From: Owenia fusiformis
Taxonomy: Eukaryota > Annelida > Polychaeta > Sabellida > Oweniidae
Reading direction: 5' to 3'
Length of the DNA: 64,000 nt
Assembly: GCA_903813345.2 (NCBI GenBank)
Contig: CAIIXF020000005.1
Span: forward strand, 6,103,375 to 6,167,374
The translations under genes were made by a program, and so were the position numbers. The stretch's first letter is position 1. Every line of letters starts with the position of its first letter. Under the pieces are notes generated by a model, which worked only from the letters and a program-made list of their open reading frames with translations, had not been told where the DNA came from and searched no databases. Positions 37,229 through 48,990 of this stretch are shown piece by piece.

Positions 37229-37340
37229 CTTTTAATTGTATTACTGTGATTTCTGATCTAGTCGTGTTTAATACTTAGATAAACTCCGCTACGTCTACGT
37301 ATCCAGGTCATCTAGCTTTTAGGCGGTTTTGGGAATACCT
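37229..37340 (-). other. Probable 5' UTR exon of copy B
   Basis: A GTAAGC donor on the minus strand (plus-strand 37223-37228) is aligned with the copy A donor at 12493-12498, and the exonic sequence on its right is similar. The coding start exon begins after an acceptor at 36232-36233. The 5' limit is unknown. Confidence 0.55.
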
Positions 37341-39160
37341 AATGAAATTTAAAAGGCCCCGTGTAAAGTTAAAAAATATCTTTTATCACTCAAATATTTC
37401 AACACTCTTTTAGAATATCTAGCGTTTCGATACTTTTAAACTATATTTATAACCTTGTAAATAGTACTTGGCTCAGTTTTTTTAAAACTACTAAACATAG
37501 ATATTAAATTTTAATATCGGCTACACATCCCCTGACGTCAAATGAACTTAATTTCATTGAGTTGACATTTTGCTTAGCTCATTTTATTGAATAGTATGAA
37601 TAGAAAAAATGCAAATCAAATGGCTTTGCAGTTACATTATATTAAGCCTATATATAACCAGGAAGTAAATAACTTAGTTGGCTCCCGGATTTGGCTATGA
37701 ATGGGAGAAAATGCTACCTTTGAAAAGTAAGTCGTAAGTGTGTTTCGTATTTTGGTAACAATTAATCACATTCTATATACGTTTCACGATACATTTATAT
37801 AACTTGTTTTGCATGGATTGCAAGTTCCCGTTTAGGTTAAAAACATACATGCATCTCGATTAAAGGTTTGTTTGTAGAGCCGGGTAACACCATGCGCGCC
37901 TACGGACAATTAAATATTGGATGTTCCTAGGTTAAAGGAGAAAAATGAATAAATTCTCACTTTTTACTTTTTTATCATTATTCCATTTCGTGCCTCTTTT
38001 TATATGTAACAGCAGTCTAACAGCTTTGAGGGGCATGGGGTTTAGGATGAATATCAATGGAACAGCAAAAGTAATAGAATTGTTATTTTCACAAAGCGGG
38101 TCAATGTAGAAAAAGGAAATATCTAACAGTACACCGGCCATAAGGAAAAAACCAAACTATATCTTAAATCATAATCAAAACGTGGATAGAAACAGTGTCT
38201 TATACCCATACCCCACCATTCAAGCCCACCCAAGTACAAATATCACACTCTGACACCATAACACCGAGGAACATTTCACTCATACTGAAGTCATCACAAT
38301 TCATGTTGAAGAATAGAAGAATCGATAACCAAAACTCATAACATCAAAAAAAGTTAAAGATATTTTGAAGTCTTTCGGCCATTTTCGGAAAATTTGGTTT
38401 CCAGTGCATTTTGTCTTTTGCACTGTGTAACAAGAAATTTAAGACTGTCATATTTAAAACTCTGAAATTTCTTATGTTGCAAAGGTTCAAACAAATAAAA
38501 CTGCCCTTCATTTTTGGATTGTTCAACTTGTAATGCTGAGATTTGTATGAATCAGAGCAATCCCCGGGATTACTGTCTGATATGTTACGTTTCGCCCAGG
38601 ACATACATCCTGGTACCTACAGTAAGTTGGAATAAACGCCATTATTAATTGAACTCAAAGTTATGTTCTGATGTCAATTTGACTAAAGAAGAACAGTTAA
38701 CACAACTGCTCCGTGGGATTTGGATCTTTTCACAAATGATAGGTAAAGTATGGACTCTCTGACATGCTAGCTATAACCATTTGCGAGATATGTGTGATTC
38801 CAATCCAATTACATTTTAATCGAAACATAACTTAATACCTCTTTGGACAGTAAAAATCATTTTTACTAAAAGATATATTAATAAAGGTATTTTTGATCGA
38901 CCTTTTGAATATTGCCACATTTAACCACAATTATAGTGTCTACTCGATTACAACTCAGCATGTTGATTAGTGTCATTATTATACTCAACCTACGAAAACT
39001 TTAAATAGAGATACTTAAAACTCTTAATTCATCTAGGCTATCTAAGAACGTTTTGATTGACAATGTGTCATCCTTTCCAACCTATCATAATTGAGAAAAA
39101 ACTCGGGATGACGAAATGAAGTCAATTTCAGCCTTGAAGTTTACAATTTTTCATTACAGC
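37340..39160. other. Upstream flank of copy B; no gene seen
   Basis: The first few hundred bases are similar to the matching region upstream of copy A. An 86-codon open frame on the minus strand at 38344-38604 has no recognisable features. The rest is unremarkable AT-rich DNA apart from the dispersed repeat at 38115-38345. Confidence 0.45.
38115..38345. repeat. Diverged dispersed repeat, copy 2
   Basis: Partner of 21190-21430, with matching blocks in order (CAAGTACAAATATCA, GACACCATAACACCGAGGAA, AAGTCATCACAATTCATG). Confidence 0.5.
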
Positions 39161-39165
39161 TAAAC

Positions 39166-39259
39166 AAATTCTGGCAATCTCAACCCTCCTCTCCACATTG
39201 GACTACGTGGCTTCAACACGTAGTCCATGTGAAGAGGACGATTGGAATTGCCAGAATTT
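39166..39259. other. 94-bp imperfect hairpin, pre-miRNA-like or small MITE
   Basis: Arms of about 43 bases (AAATTCTGGCAAT... and ...ATTGCCAGAATTT) pair with a few mismatches and one bulge, around a seven-base loop between GGACTACGTG and CACGTAGTCC. Length and shape suit a microRNA precursor on either strand, but short fold-back elements look the same. Confidence 0.4.
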
Positions 39260-39936
39260 CGAAGGAGAGTGTACAAGTCATTTAAAGTCCAAGGAGGTCT
39301 CAAAGTAATCTATTTTGTTGATTCATAGGTTAATGAGGTGTATAAATATGTGATAATAAGGATTGTATAAGAATAATAGTAAGATAACAGGAACTCGCTG
39401 TTTAAACATGAAGAATTATTTTATTATTGTTGTAGACTATTTTATAAGCATTTTGATACAACCATAAAATGTATATTTTTGTATTTGTATTGCATTGCAT
39501 ATTTGTTTATCTCTAATCAATAGAGCTACAATAATAAACTTACATACGTCAATAGTATATTACTCTACATATAAAGAACCGTTGTTAATTGCATTTGTTC
39601 ATTAATTAAGTATGTTTGTATATACACATTTATATATTAAGAAAATACAATAAAGCTTTGATACCTGAAATAGAATGTAATTGGTGTGCTATAACAATGT
39701 GTAGTGTTTGAAACACAAACAGAGAGAAGATTCCAAACCCCCAAATTGTTGATCGAAGAATGTTATTATAATGTTCACTTTTCATCTTCAACAAATGGTT
39801 TTTGGAATCAATACCTGAGTTTCATGAGGCTTAAAGCATTGTGAATGTTTATCAAACTGATCTTACATTAATATATTACTACAATGGTACATATATCAGC
39901 TGCCATTCATGTATACATATATAATATTTATAGGAT

Positions 39937-40072
39937 ATCCTATGATTTTGAGGAATATCATTTTTATCTACGAGGTGATATTGATATCTGCACGAGAGAG
40001 CGAAGCGAACGAGTGCATATATCAATATCACCGAGTAGATTAAAATGATATTCTGAAAAAAATCATAGGATG
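39937..40072. repeat. 136-bp fold-back sequence
   Basis: ATCCTATGATTTT, GAATATCATTTTTATCTAC and GGTGATATTGATAT are inverted on the right around GCGAAGCGAACGAGTGC. It is part of an AT-rich element region extending to about 40350. Confidence 0.75.
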
Positions 40073-40080
40073 TTCTTATT

Positions 40081-40344
40081 ATCCTACACTTACAAGGAGT
40101 GTACTGAATGTATAATATCAATGTAAAATGAATTTCATGCCAAATAGAGTCAATTTGGCGGGAAATCAACAAGCGGAGTATATCGTCACAATATCCTTCG
40201 CATATTGGGTTTTCCGGAGTATATCGTCACGATATCCTCCGCCCGGAGTATATCGTTACGATATCCTCCGGATATTCATTTTGCCAATAAATATCAAATT
40301 TATTTTTTCATGTTATTATACATTTAGTACACTAAGTGTAGGAT
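40081..40344. mobile_element. Small inverted-repeat element with internal minisatellite
   Basis: ATCCTACACTTACAAGG...GTACTGAATGTATAAT at the left is inverted at 40310-40344. Between them lie about three copies of GGAGTATATCGTCACGATAT followed by CCTCCG (40175-40275), each itself palindromic. Confidence 0.6.
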
Positions 40345-40379
40345 AATATATAATAATTGTAAATGATTATATCAGCAAA

Positions 40380-40575
40380 TAATGTGCAATATCATCAATG
40401 AACATCCGTACAATAAACAATGATTGTACAATAAGCAATGATTGTACACTTTAAGTAATGAATATGCAATATCGGAAAATAATGGAGAATATAAGCAATT
40501 AACGTATGTACAATATTTGCAATGAATGCGCAATATGATCAACGAATATACAATATCACCAAGGCAATATGAGTG
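40380..40575. repeat. Degenerate short tandem repeat
   Basis: About ten imperfect copies of a motif like CAATGAATGTGCAATATCA with variable spacing. No coding content. Confidence 0.55.
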
Positions 40576-40813
40576 TCGAATGCGAGAGAACTGAATCAAA
40601 ATCATATTTGTTATTTCAATAGGAGAGATGGTAAATTGACTAAAATTTTTTGCTTCCCAATGATTATAATTGGAAATAAATAAATTTTTATTTTTCATAA
40701 GAAACTAGAATAAGCCCACGATGGTAAAATATGGTAGGCCATTGAATCTTTTGACAAATACATATTAGATTTTATTTAGCCCATTGCTAAAAACCGAAAT
40801 CGCGCTGAAATAT

Positions 40814-41186
40814 AAAGGACGATTCTCGGTTTGGAGAACGAAGTTCATCAATCTAAATGAGCATTATCCCTGCTTCGGGATTTCATTTTTTTACATAATA
40901 TAGATTTGAATGTCTTCTTTTGAATAGTCATAATTTAATTTGGGTAATATTTCGCAAAAAAATATAAGCGCAGTACACTTCTTTCCCCAAATCGAGACTT
41001 GTATTTTATTGAATTGGTCTAATTGAGCGTTACCCCTGCTTCAGACCAATTTGTTATTTTTACATCTTGTAGATTTAAATGTCCTCTTTTGAATATTCAT
41101 AGTTTAATTTGGGTAATATTTCTATATTTTTCATGAAAAAAATTATTAGCCCAGGAGACTGTTCTCCAAACCGAGAATCGTCCTTT
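40814..41186. mobile_element. 373-bp MITE with AAAGGACGATTCTCGG ends
   Basis: AAAGGACGATTCTCGGTTTG at the left is inverted at 41160-41186. The interior contains two direct copies of a roughly 100-bp block ending TTTAATTTGGGTAATATTTC (ends near 40953 and 41122). Confidence 0.75.
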
Positions 41187-41429
41187 ACAAATATATTTTG
41201 TTATATATTTGTAAAGTTTATTCATCAGAATGAAAGTATTTTACATTTTCATTTCTATCCAAACATGTCCATTACAAGTTTTATGAACAATTGGCTGAAA
41301 GTAAATAAAAGTATTGGACGGTACAACCTTCTCCTACACTTTATATCTTGTTTTTTTTTAATTTTTATAGTATTTTTCGATTTTTTTCAACGTTACATTA
41401 ACCCTATTTACACTATAGCCTACAAAGTA

Positions 41430-41880
41430 TTTCAAGACGTTTTCGCTAAGAGCTCTTCTAAAATCAGGCGAATTTACATTATTCTTTTCAAGAAGTCTTA
41501 CAAAATATGTTCGAGTTTACATTTTCCAAGACGTCTTAATGGAGGTAGATCTCAATAAAAAGGAGAAAGGGCATCAGTTTGGGCAGTTCAGCACTAGCTG
41601 AAGGCAATGACGATCCCGTTTACAATTTAAAAATACATCCGGATCAAGGAAATATATTCTTAAAAAGCGTTAGGAAAAACAGAAAACACGTGGAACCGAG
41701 TAAGAGCTCTTAGTTGAAACCGATGGATTTACACTTGCAATGTTATGAGTAGAGTCTCAAAACGTTTTTGTTGAGATGTCTTAGTCAAGACGTCTTGAAA
41801 AACTGAATTTACATTACTATCTTAAGACGTCTAAAAAAATTTACGTAAGAGCTCTTAAAAGTGTATTGTAAATCCAGCTA
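41430..41880. repeat. Cluster of AAGACGTCTT and AAGAGCTCTT palindromes
   Basis: Perfect or near-perfect copies occur at about 41450, 41490, 41530, 41705, 41788, 41796, 41822 and 41845, alternating CG and GC centres. They are separated by GAATTTACATT-type spacers. No protein is encoded. Confidence 0.6.
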
Positions 41881-41899
41881 GTTATATGTACAGCGTTGC

Positions 41900-43690
41900 T
41901 CAAGTTTATATGTGGAATACTGATCACTACAGAAAAATAACTTAAATTGTTCCTGACTGAATTTTCAATGTAAAATATTCGAAGCGCATTGCCAAATTTC
42001 ACAGCAATTTTGATCAATATTCCAAAATTATGAGTAACGATGCATGTTTGCACAATTACATTAATTCACAATTACATTAATTTTAATTTACTATAATAAA
42101 CTAGCTCTACACATAATACTGATCGATTTAACAGTTAAAGAGATGCTAAGGTAAATTAACCAATACATATTAAAACTCAACCAATATATCAGTCTTAAAT
42201 TGAAATGGAATATACATCCGGGCTCTTTAAAAATAGGCAATATTTCAACTATTTTGGCAATGTACAAAAACGGTTTATTTTGAATTTAAAACATTGACAT
42301 GTTTGTCATATAAACCTATGAATAACCATCTCACTGTTGCAGTTAAATGGTCGTAAAGTAGATTAATGCTTTAGTGTTTCAAATGTCGGTCAAAAAATTG
42401 TAACCTTAACATCTCGTCATGACTATAACCGATTATCAAAATACAACAATGTCAGTATGGTGTACATACTACAGTACGCGAACGTCAGATAACACACTAT
42501 ATATAACAGATTTCAATGACGATTTCATTGATTAGAAATGTTGTAATTTTGTATATTTACCTTAATATGCTTAATATGGTGTATTAATTTATTTTTTGGG
42601 TTATAAAATCAAAAATAGGTAGGTCTATAGTATGTCAATATCTTTTGGATTCGTACCCAAAAAATCTAAATCTAAACGAATGTCATTGATATCTAAGAAC
42701 AGTTTGTGAATGATGTAGTTTTTTTATTGTACAATCATTTTTTTAATAAAAATAATGAACAAATGTCCCTGACAAATTCTGAAAATACTTCAAGCGTGTA
42801 TCTTATTCTCTTCACCATATAGTACATGTACTTGTACAGGGCGTCCAGTTAATTTTGCTATAACTTTTCTTGTTTTTTTCTTCATGGAACTTCGTCAAAG
42901 TTTTATCGGAAACTTTGTCAATACTAAGTTCATTGTCAGGTAAGTTTAATAGAATAAGGTCAGATATATATGTTCCTTATGTTTTGAAAGTTTTAGGAAG
43001 AAAAAGGCAAGACAACAGAAGTTAACATAATCGTACGCCCTGTATATGTCATAAACACAAAAATCGTGTAGCAAAAACTATTTGGACCATAAAGTTATAC
43101 GATGTGAACATAGAAAAAATACTTTTTATACATGTGAGAGTCCATTCTATAATATTTATAAACAAATACAATATGTTCTGTAATAAACTACATAAACGTG
43201 ATCAACTAACATTCAACTAAATGACAATAGTGTTATACATGTAATGCATGTGTACATTAGAAATAGGAAACAGAAAAATATATATCGAAAGGCATGGTAA
43301 TTTCTACTTTCAATGGCTTTCAATCGAATAAACCAAAAATATTTTTAAAAGAAATGAATTATCTGGAATTGAAAAGATCATATTTTAGTATTTTAGAATA
43401 ACATTATATTCTAGTCGAAATGGATCGTCCATTACTTAGCCAAGATTATAGTGGACAAATTAAGATATTTGATTGCAACAGTGAAACATCAAAGCAAAAG
43501 TATCCCTACCATATGGACCTATATTTAATGGTCAAATAGGACCAAAAAGGACCTTAATAATGACGAGATAATTCGTCTCACAAACAGTGATATGACAAAA
43601 GAACGTAATAACAATATGTCTAACAAATCACAAATTAATACGATTCATACGTCTAGAATTAAGTGAATACAAAAATACGTGTATATATTT
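41900..43690. other. Intergenic AT-rich DNA; no gene seen
   Basis: Apart from the MITE at 42837-43042, I see no exons or repeats here. The left part may include the 3' UTR of the neurotrophin-like gene. Confidence 0.5.
42837..43042. mobile_element. Short mariner-type MITE (206 bp)
   Basis: The ends CAGGGCGTCCAGTTAATTTT and the inverted GTACGCCCTG are flanked by TA (42835-42836, 43043-43044). It has no coding content and lies between copy B and the neurotrophin-like gene. Confidence 0.7.
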
Positions 43691-43697
43691 TGATTTC

Positions 43698-46600
43698 TTA
43701 ATCAATGCGCCTGATAGCACAACTGCAACCATTTTCTACAACTATCCAATCGTGTTTCCATGCATGATCGGGTGATAGTCTGGAAACAACTTGCACCCAG
43801 CCATTTTTCTGTTGACATTGTGTTTCTACGCCGTAACCTGCAAATAAGGTCAGGGATAGATTAATACAGTATAACATTTACTTTTATTGTCAAGTCATGT
43901 AAGGTTTTGAATATGGAGTTTAAAACAACTGACGAATGCTCGAAAGGAGCAGGATAATGTAATGAGAAGGGTTATGTTGTAAAGTTTTTGATACAGGGTT
44001 TATCCTGAATGAAATGTAAATCACAATGATATCATCTTTATATCATCTAAATCTGATGATACAACCATTGTAGTGAAATTCTAATTGTTTAAAGAATATT
44101 GCGGTGAACTATAAACATGATAATTATATAAAAAATATGTATCTCATTTTAATTTGTTCTTCTATTTCTTCCGGATCCGTATTAAGGAGGGCATATTTTA
44201 AATCAGACTATAGTGTCTGGATTTGCAATCATTTAGATGAAAGAAATAGGAAATTCTTACCATAACTGTGGCATTTCGAATTTTCTTTAACACATTTACT
44301 CGTCCACACAAATGTATTCGGCAGGACCTCCACCGTTTCCATATCCATATTTATACCAGTCGTTACTCTTTCGAACTGAGATTTGGATTTGCAAGCATCG
44401 ACAAACATTTTAGTGTCTTTATGTTGCCATTTCCTAGCCTTCTTAGATGATTTGTTTTTTCGCTTCTTGGTTTTTATATGGTGTTGATTTTTAAATGTTT
44501 TTTGGCTTGATAGTAAAGTGTCCATGAGGTTGTTTTCTTTTAGTATTGTATTGTCTTGATTCTGGAATAATGACAAAACATGATAAAATGGGTAACTATG
44601 GCAATATCATAAACTAGTAGCCTAGATTTAATCATCGATGCCACATGAAACTTATGAATAAATTTATAAATGTAAATTTACTAAATGTAATAAGTTTTCC
44701 TGGAATAATGTAGGAACTTTTTCAAAAATGGTTACAAGAAATGATACGAGCCCAATGTTTTAAGACAACTGTTCTGCCTTACCACTGCCATTCTACTACA
44801 TCATTTCAATGGAAATTCAAATTCAAAGTACCTTGGAGATTCAAGAGTGTGACGTCGTTGACTTTATAAATGTGATGTCATATGATTCCAAGAATTTCAT
44901 ATTGACCTTGGATATGGATAATAGCAATGGAAGAACATTAAAACCAAAACTAAGGTTTGTTGTGGCGACCGGGAAAGTTTCGGAATGGGAAACATCGTTG
45001 ACAAGAGTACTGGCAAGAAGGGAAGGGGAGGCACATCGACGAAAATCGGAAGTCAAATAGATTCCCTTTTAAAGCGATTGAGTGACAGTGGTTTGGATGT
45101 TAATCAGGAAAATGGAAAACCGGCTGCAAATGTGATTCAAAGAACAGAGGGAAATATTGGCACATTAACTCCAATTGGTGATTCGTTTTGCGCAGTAACA
45201 CACCGTTCCTCCCAAGAGATAAGGTCAGCGCCAAGACTACGGAGATGGTGTTCCGTAACACCTAGTACACACACGATCTTGGAATCATCAGAAGAGGGAA
45301 TGGAGGAAACTATAGAGGAAATAACATCTGATACAGAATTAACGTCCGAGATTGTCACCGGAAGTACCATGATCATGTCACCATCCGACTACCAACGAAG
45401 AATAAAATTGTAGCCACAAATCAAACTACCAACTTATGCTCACTTGTAAATCAAAATCGAATACTGGGATGTCTAGCCATAGATAGTAGATAAGAGGCAA
45501 CGTTAGGAATTGAACAAACTAAAAACTTACATCGTCTAGCAGGGCAAGCATGTAGTTTCTAAAGCGGGAGAAGTGACGAATACTGTGTCCCATTGATTGT
45601 TCTTTACCACCCTTCCTTGATGTCTATAAAATAAAGAAATACAATTTTTACATTCTCTGTGACATGGTTTCTTACATAGTGATAAACACGTAACGACAAC
45701 TACATTCCCCTTCCATGCACATCTCCAAGATTACAAGGGTTACTTAGTGTCAGTCATCCGAAAGGATGCAAAACATCACCTATAAGGAACTTTTGCGCAT
45801 CTTTCAAAATTATGACAGTATGAACATGTTTAATATTAATATTTAAAAGATTACAACCAGAATATTGATACAATTAGTAACTCATTTAAAATTCCCGGAC
45901 TTATCCCAAACTTTTCTCTCGGAATTAAAAAAAAAATTGGCGCTCATAGGAATGAACTATTTTATTATAAATTATCAAGACGCTTACCTCTGGTTCACTT
46001 GTCATGGTTGGTGCGCTGATTACAATTGTTGCTACTGCACATACGATGCTAAAAAGCATATCTATTGCACGCAAATCCATATTAATTGTTTGTTGTTTTC
46101 ATATCAGTTACCCCACCTGAAAAACAAAATTTTAAATCCTTAAATACGAATCAAGCAAGTATGGATTAATTGAACATTGATAACACATTTTTATTTTCAG
46201 TTTTTTATTTAATCAAATGCCTTCTTTTTTTCGACAGTACACTGTAAAATTGCATGCATAGTTAAAAATAGTGTTCCAACCAATGCGTCTTCTTAGAAAT
46301 ACGTTATGCAGTTGACTGATAAAATACAGTTAATATATTTAACACTATCACCAATCAATAAAATAAAGACAATACTATAAACTAAATGTATTTCATGGCA
46401 TAAATTCAGTAGCTTACCTCTTTAGTCACTTAGTTTGAATTGAATGCAGATCTGAATCTTTTCATTTTATATCACCTCTGTAACCAATCCAGAGTTCTCG
46501 AGGATGAGTCAATGTCAGTGAGTAACTGTTTCTTGTGTAAAAAATCTTTGCAGGACTTAATAACATGATTGGTGTCGATGGGAGCCATGTCTCGTATAGA
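43698..46600 (-). CDS. Neurotrophin-like secreted cystine-knot protein
   Basis: The minus-strand gene has coding exons 45988-46080 (start codon 46080-46078), 45531-45623, 44261-44561 and 43698-43837, all with GT/AG borders, giving about 208 residues. Upstream, a GTAAGC donor at 46412-46417 marks a 5' UTR exon whose acceptor is at 46117-46118. Residues 1-23 form a signal peptide (LFSIVCAVATIVISA). A basic stretch (KTKKRKNKSSKKARK) could be a prohormone-convertase site. After it come six cysteines: DAC, SKC, SKC, TQC and the closing GCSC. The C-x-C ending after WIVVENG, and TSKC..C..Y..C spacing, resemble neurotrophins (NGF family), which signal through Trk/p75 receptors. The Spaetzle subfamily is the main alternative. 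The spacing between the first two cysteines is shorter than in NGF. Confidence 0.7.
44809..45413 (+). pseudogene. Unidentified coding-like stretch nested in neurotrophin-like intron
   Basis: Two overlapping plus-strand open frames (44809-45060 and 44985-45413) lie inside the intron between exons 44261-44561 and 45531-45623, antisense to that gene. The first ends in WETSLTRVLARREGE. The second encodes IDSLLKRLSDSGLDV and an acidic Glu/Thr-rich tail. Base composition is less AT-rich than its surroundings and codon use looks protein-like. Reading from the first frame into the second would need one frameshift, or splicing. The first part vaguely resembles the end of a PH-like domain, but I do not recognise the family. 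It could be a retrocopy, an unrelated nested gene, or chance. Confidence 0.35.
46418..46600 (-). other. Probable 5' UTR exon of neurotrophin-like gene
   Basis: On the minus strand it ends with AGTGACTAAAGAG followed by a GTAAGC donor. The next acceptor (TTTTTCAG) is at 46117-46124, just before the start-codon exon. The right limit is not determined. Confidence 0.5.
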
Positions 46601-46804
46601 GGGCAGTTTACTAGTTTTGTCTAGTGGGTTGTTCTTCACATCTGTCCCATTGGTTTGTATGTGTAAATATTGCTGTTAATATTGCTGTAAATATTTCTGT
46701 CTTAAAACGTCGCATACACTAAAATATTCTTCAGATGCTGTCCGACTGTCGAAAATCCATTTATTTTTTCAATCGGCCGTATTCTTAAGTTTTTCGCCCA
46801 TATA

Positions 46805-47799
46805 CAGGGTGACCGGAAAAAAAGGAGACCATTGAAGTAATCAATTTCTCCTAAACTAGACAAGTGCCATCAATGAAATTTTGCATACACTGGAACAGTT
46901 ATATGGAAATTTGTTACTGAAGGTTTCAATACAAGCATTCAACTGGTTCAGGAGTACTATGATCATTTACATAACATGCTCCAAATAGGCACAATTGAGA
47001 CCAACGCAGAGTTGGATTCATATGGCAAACTACCCTTACATGTTCTGCCCTCTATGGCATTATTATGGCATTACATATAGCAGTGATTGCCTTCTTTAGG
47101 TCAACAATAGTCTGAGGATTGTTTTGGTATAGATTGTCTTTCAAATATCCATACAAAAAGAAATCAGCAGGATTCAAGTCTAGGCTGTAATGGCAATGAA
47201 GGGTTATCTGACATGTGGTTCATCATCCTGTTGCCAAAGTGCTGATTTACCCAATCTTAAGAGTCACTTTAGGTATTGGGCATAGTGCCATGTTACTAAA
47301 ACCACTATATGGCACAATTAAATCCCATATGGAAACCAAGGGCTGCCCAAAACCTCCTTAGGATGATACTGTAACTGAGTGGGACCACTGAGTCAGAAGC
47401 CATAGGTCAGATAAGCTTCGTCTCCATACACCTCAAATTTGAATCCACCTGATTTCTTTTTGTGGGGCAATTTGAAAGACAATATGTACCAAAACAATCC
47501 TGAGACAATTGCTGACCTAAAGGTGGCAATAAATGCTAAATGTAATGCCATAACAAGGTCGGAATATGTAAGGGTATTTGCCAAATGTATCCAGCTCTGC
47601 GTTGGTCTCAATTGCGCCTATTTGGAGCATGTTATGTAAATGATCATAGCTCCTGAACCAGTTGACTGCTTGTATTGACACTTTCAGGAACAAATTTCCA
47701 TAGAACTGTCCTGATGTATGCAAAATTTCATTGATGTCACTAGTCTATTTTAGGAGATATTGCCTATTTCAATGGTCTCCTTTTTTTCCGGTCACCCTG
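46805..47799. mobile_element. Fold-back mariner-type element (995 bp)
   Basis: The ends CAGGGTGACCGGAAAAAAAG and its complement are flanked by TA (46803-46804, 47800-47801). The plus strand at 47439-47639 encodes a transposase C-terminus (MNPPDFFLWGNLKDNMYQNN, ending EHVM). The same C-terminal sequence appears inverted at about 46960-47200. The element is therefore two transposase 3' ends joined head to head, with long arms and no catalytic core. Confidence 0.75.
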
Positions 47800-47829
47800 T
47801 ATAATAAATTTAGCCGATGACTTATCTAC

Positions 47830-48690
47830 ACCTCCTTCCTTTCGTCAGAGAGCTGAGTAGAATCATGTCCAATAACATTTCCTTCTGATTCATCCTCTAA
47901 ATTTCAAAATGGTGGATGATTCTAAAAAACTTCATGACATGACAAGTCATTATAGTTTGTAAACGTGACCATCATACTTAAGATAATGTTAATTACATTT
48001 ATTGCATTGGGCGAAATTACAATTGTTTAGAATAGTTTGTAAACTGGATTATCACATTTGAATCTGTTTATTTACAATTTTGGATATTTAGATTTGAAAT
48101 CTTTCTAAAAATTGATTTTTTGACTGTCGGACAGAAGCTGAAAAATATTTTAAATCAAATCAAATCAATATCATATTTTCTCATCATAATCATTTATTTA
48201 CATGATGTAAGTTTCATTATCCTATAGCTATGCCAAGTAGAGTTTTAGGGAGATAAGTTGGTAAGATATATCCCGTATCCTGATTTTGAGGTTTTTTTTG
48301 AAAAAATAAGAAAAAAAAGAAAAAATGTGAATAATTGAAAAAAATAAGAAAATTAAAAAAAGAAAAAATAGAAAAAAAATTTGAAAAAATTGAAAAAAAC
48401 GACATATAATATCAAGGTATCATCATCTGCCCTATTCTGCCCGTATATAGTTATAAAATACAAAAAATGCGATGCAAAGATAATCAAGGTCATGTGTATG
48501 GTTTATCAAGTTCATAATTTTTTGAAATAAATATATATATAGTATATTCAAACTACGCTCCATATAAACGGCATAAGCAGCTTATCGTCGACGACAATGC
48601 TCAAAAATGTGACGTATACTTCACGAGATATGACATCGTATTGTGTCAACAGAACCAAGGATTTGTTGTGTTAACAATAGCAGAGAGATA
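47830..48690. other. AT-rich spacer before the repeat array
   Basis: No gene seen. It includes an A-rich AAAAAATAAGAAAA-type tract at 48290-48400 and ends where the first array unit begins (AACTAGAC at 48691). Confidence 0.5.
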
Positions 48691-48809
48691 AATAACTAGA
48701 CTTTGGAAATTGAACGAAGTTCAATTTCAGACTCCAGATCTAGACTTTTTTTGGCCGAGTCATCCAGAATAAGCCGAGTCATCCAAAATAAGCTGAGTCA
48801 TCCAGAAAA

Positions 48810-48990
48810 AGATGGATGGATGAAAAAGGAAGGAAGGATAGGCTAGAATAGGAAGGAACGATAGGATAGAATAGGAAAGAATGATAGAATAGAATATGAA
48901 GAAGGAATAGAATAGGAAGGATAGGAAGGAGAGGATACGAAGGAAAGGTAGATAAGAAGGATACGATAGGATCACAAAGGAAGGATGGAT
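48810..48990. repeat. GGATA-type microsatellite, array unit 1
   Basis: Degenerate GGATA / GGAAGGATA / GAATAGGAAG tract. Similar tracts lie at about 50555-50730, 52470-52655, 54205-54410, 57545-57755, 58367-58470, 59690-59915 and 61325-61510. On the minus strand they give meaningless Leu-Ser-Tyr-Pro open frames. Confidence 0.85.

Noticed and set aside
38344-38604. Possible 86-codon exon
   Set aside because: No splice-phase partner, paralogue or recognisable motif; likely chance.
41109-41558. 149-codon plus-strand frame
   Set aside because: It crosses a MITE end and the palindrome field, and its composition is Phe/Ile-rich from AT-rich DNA.
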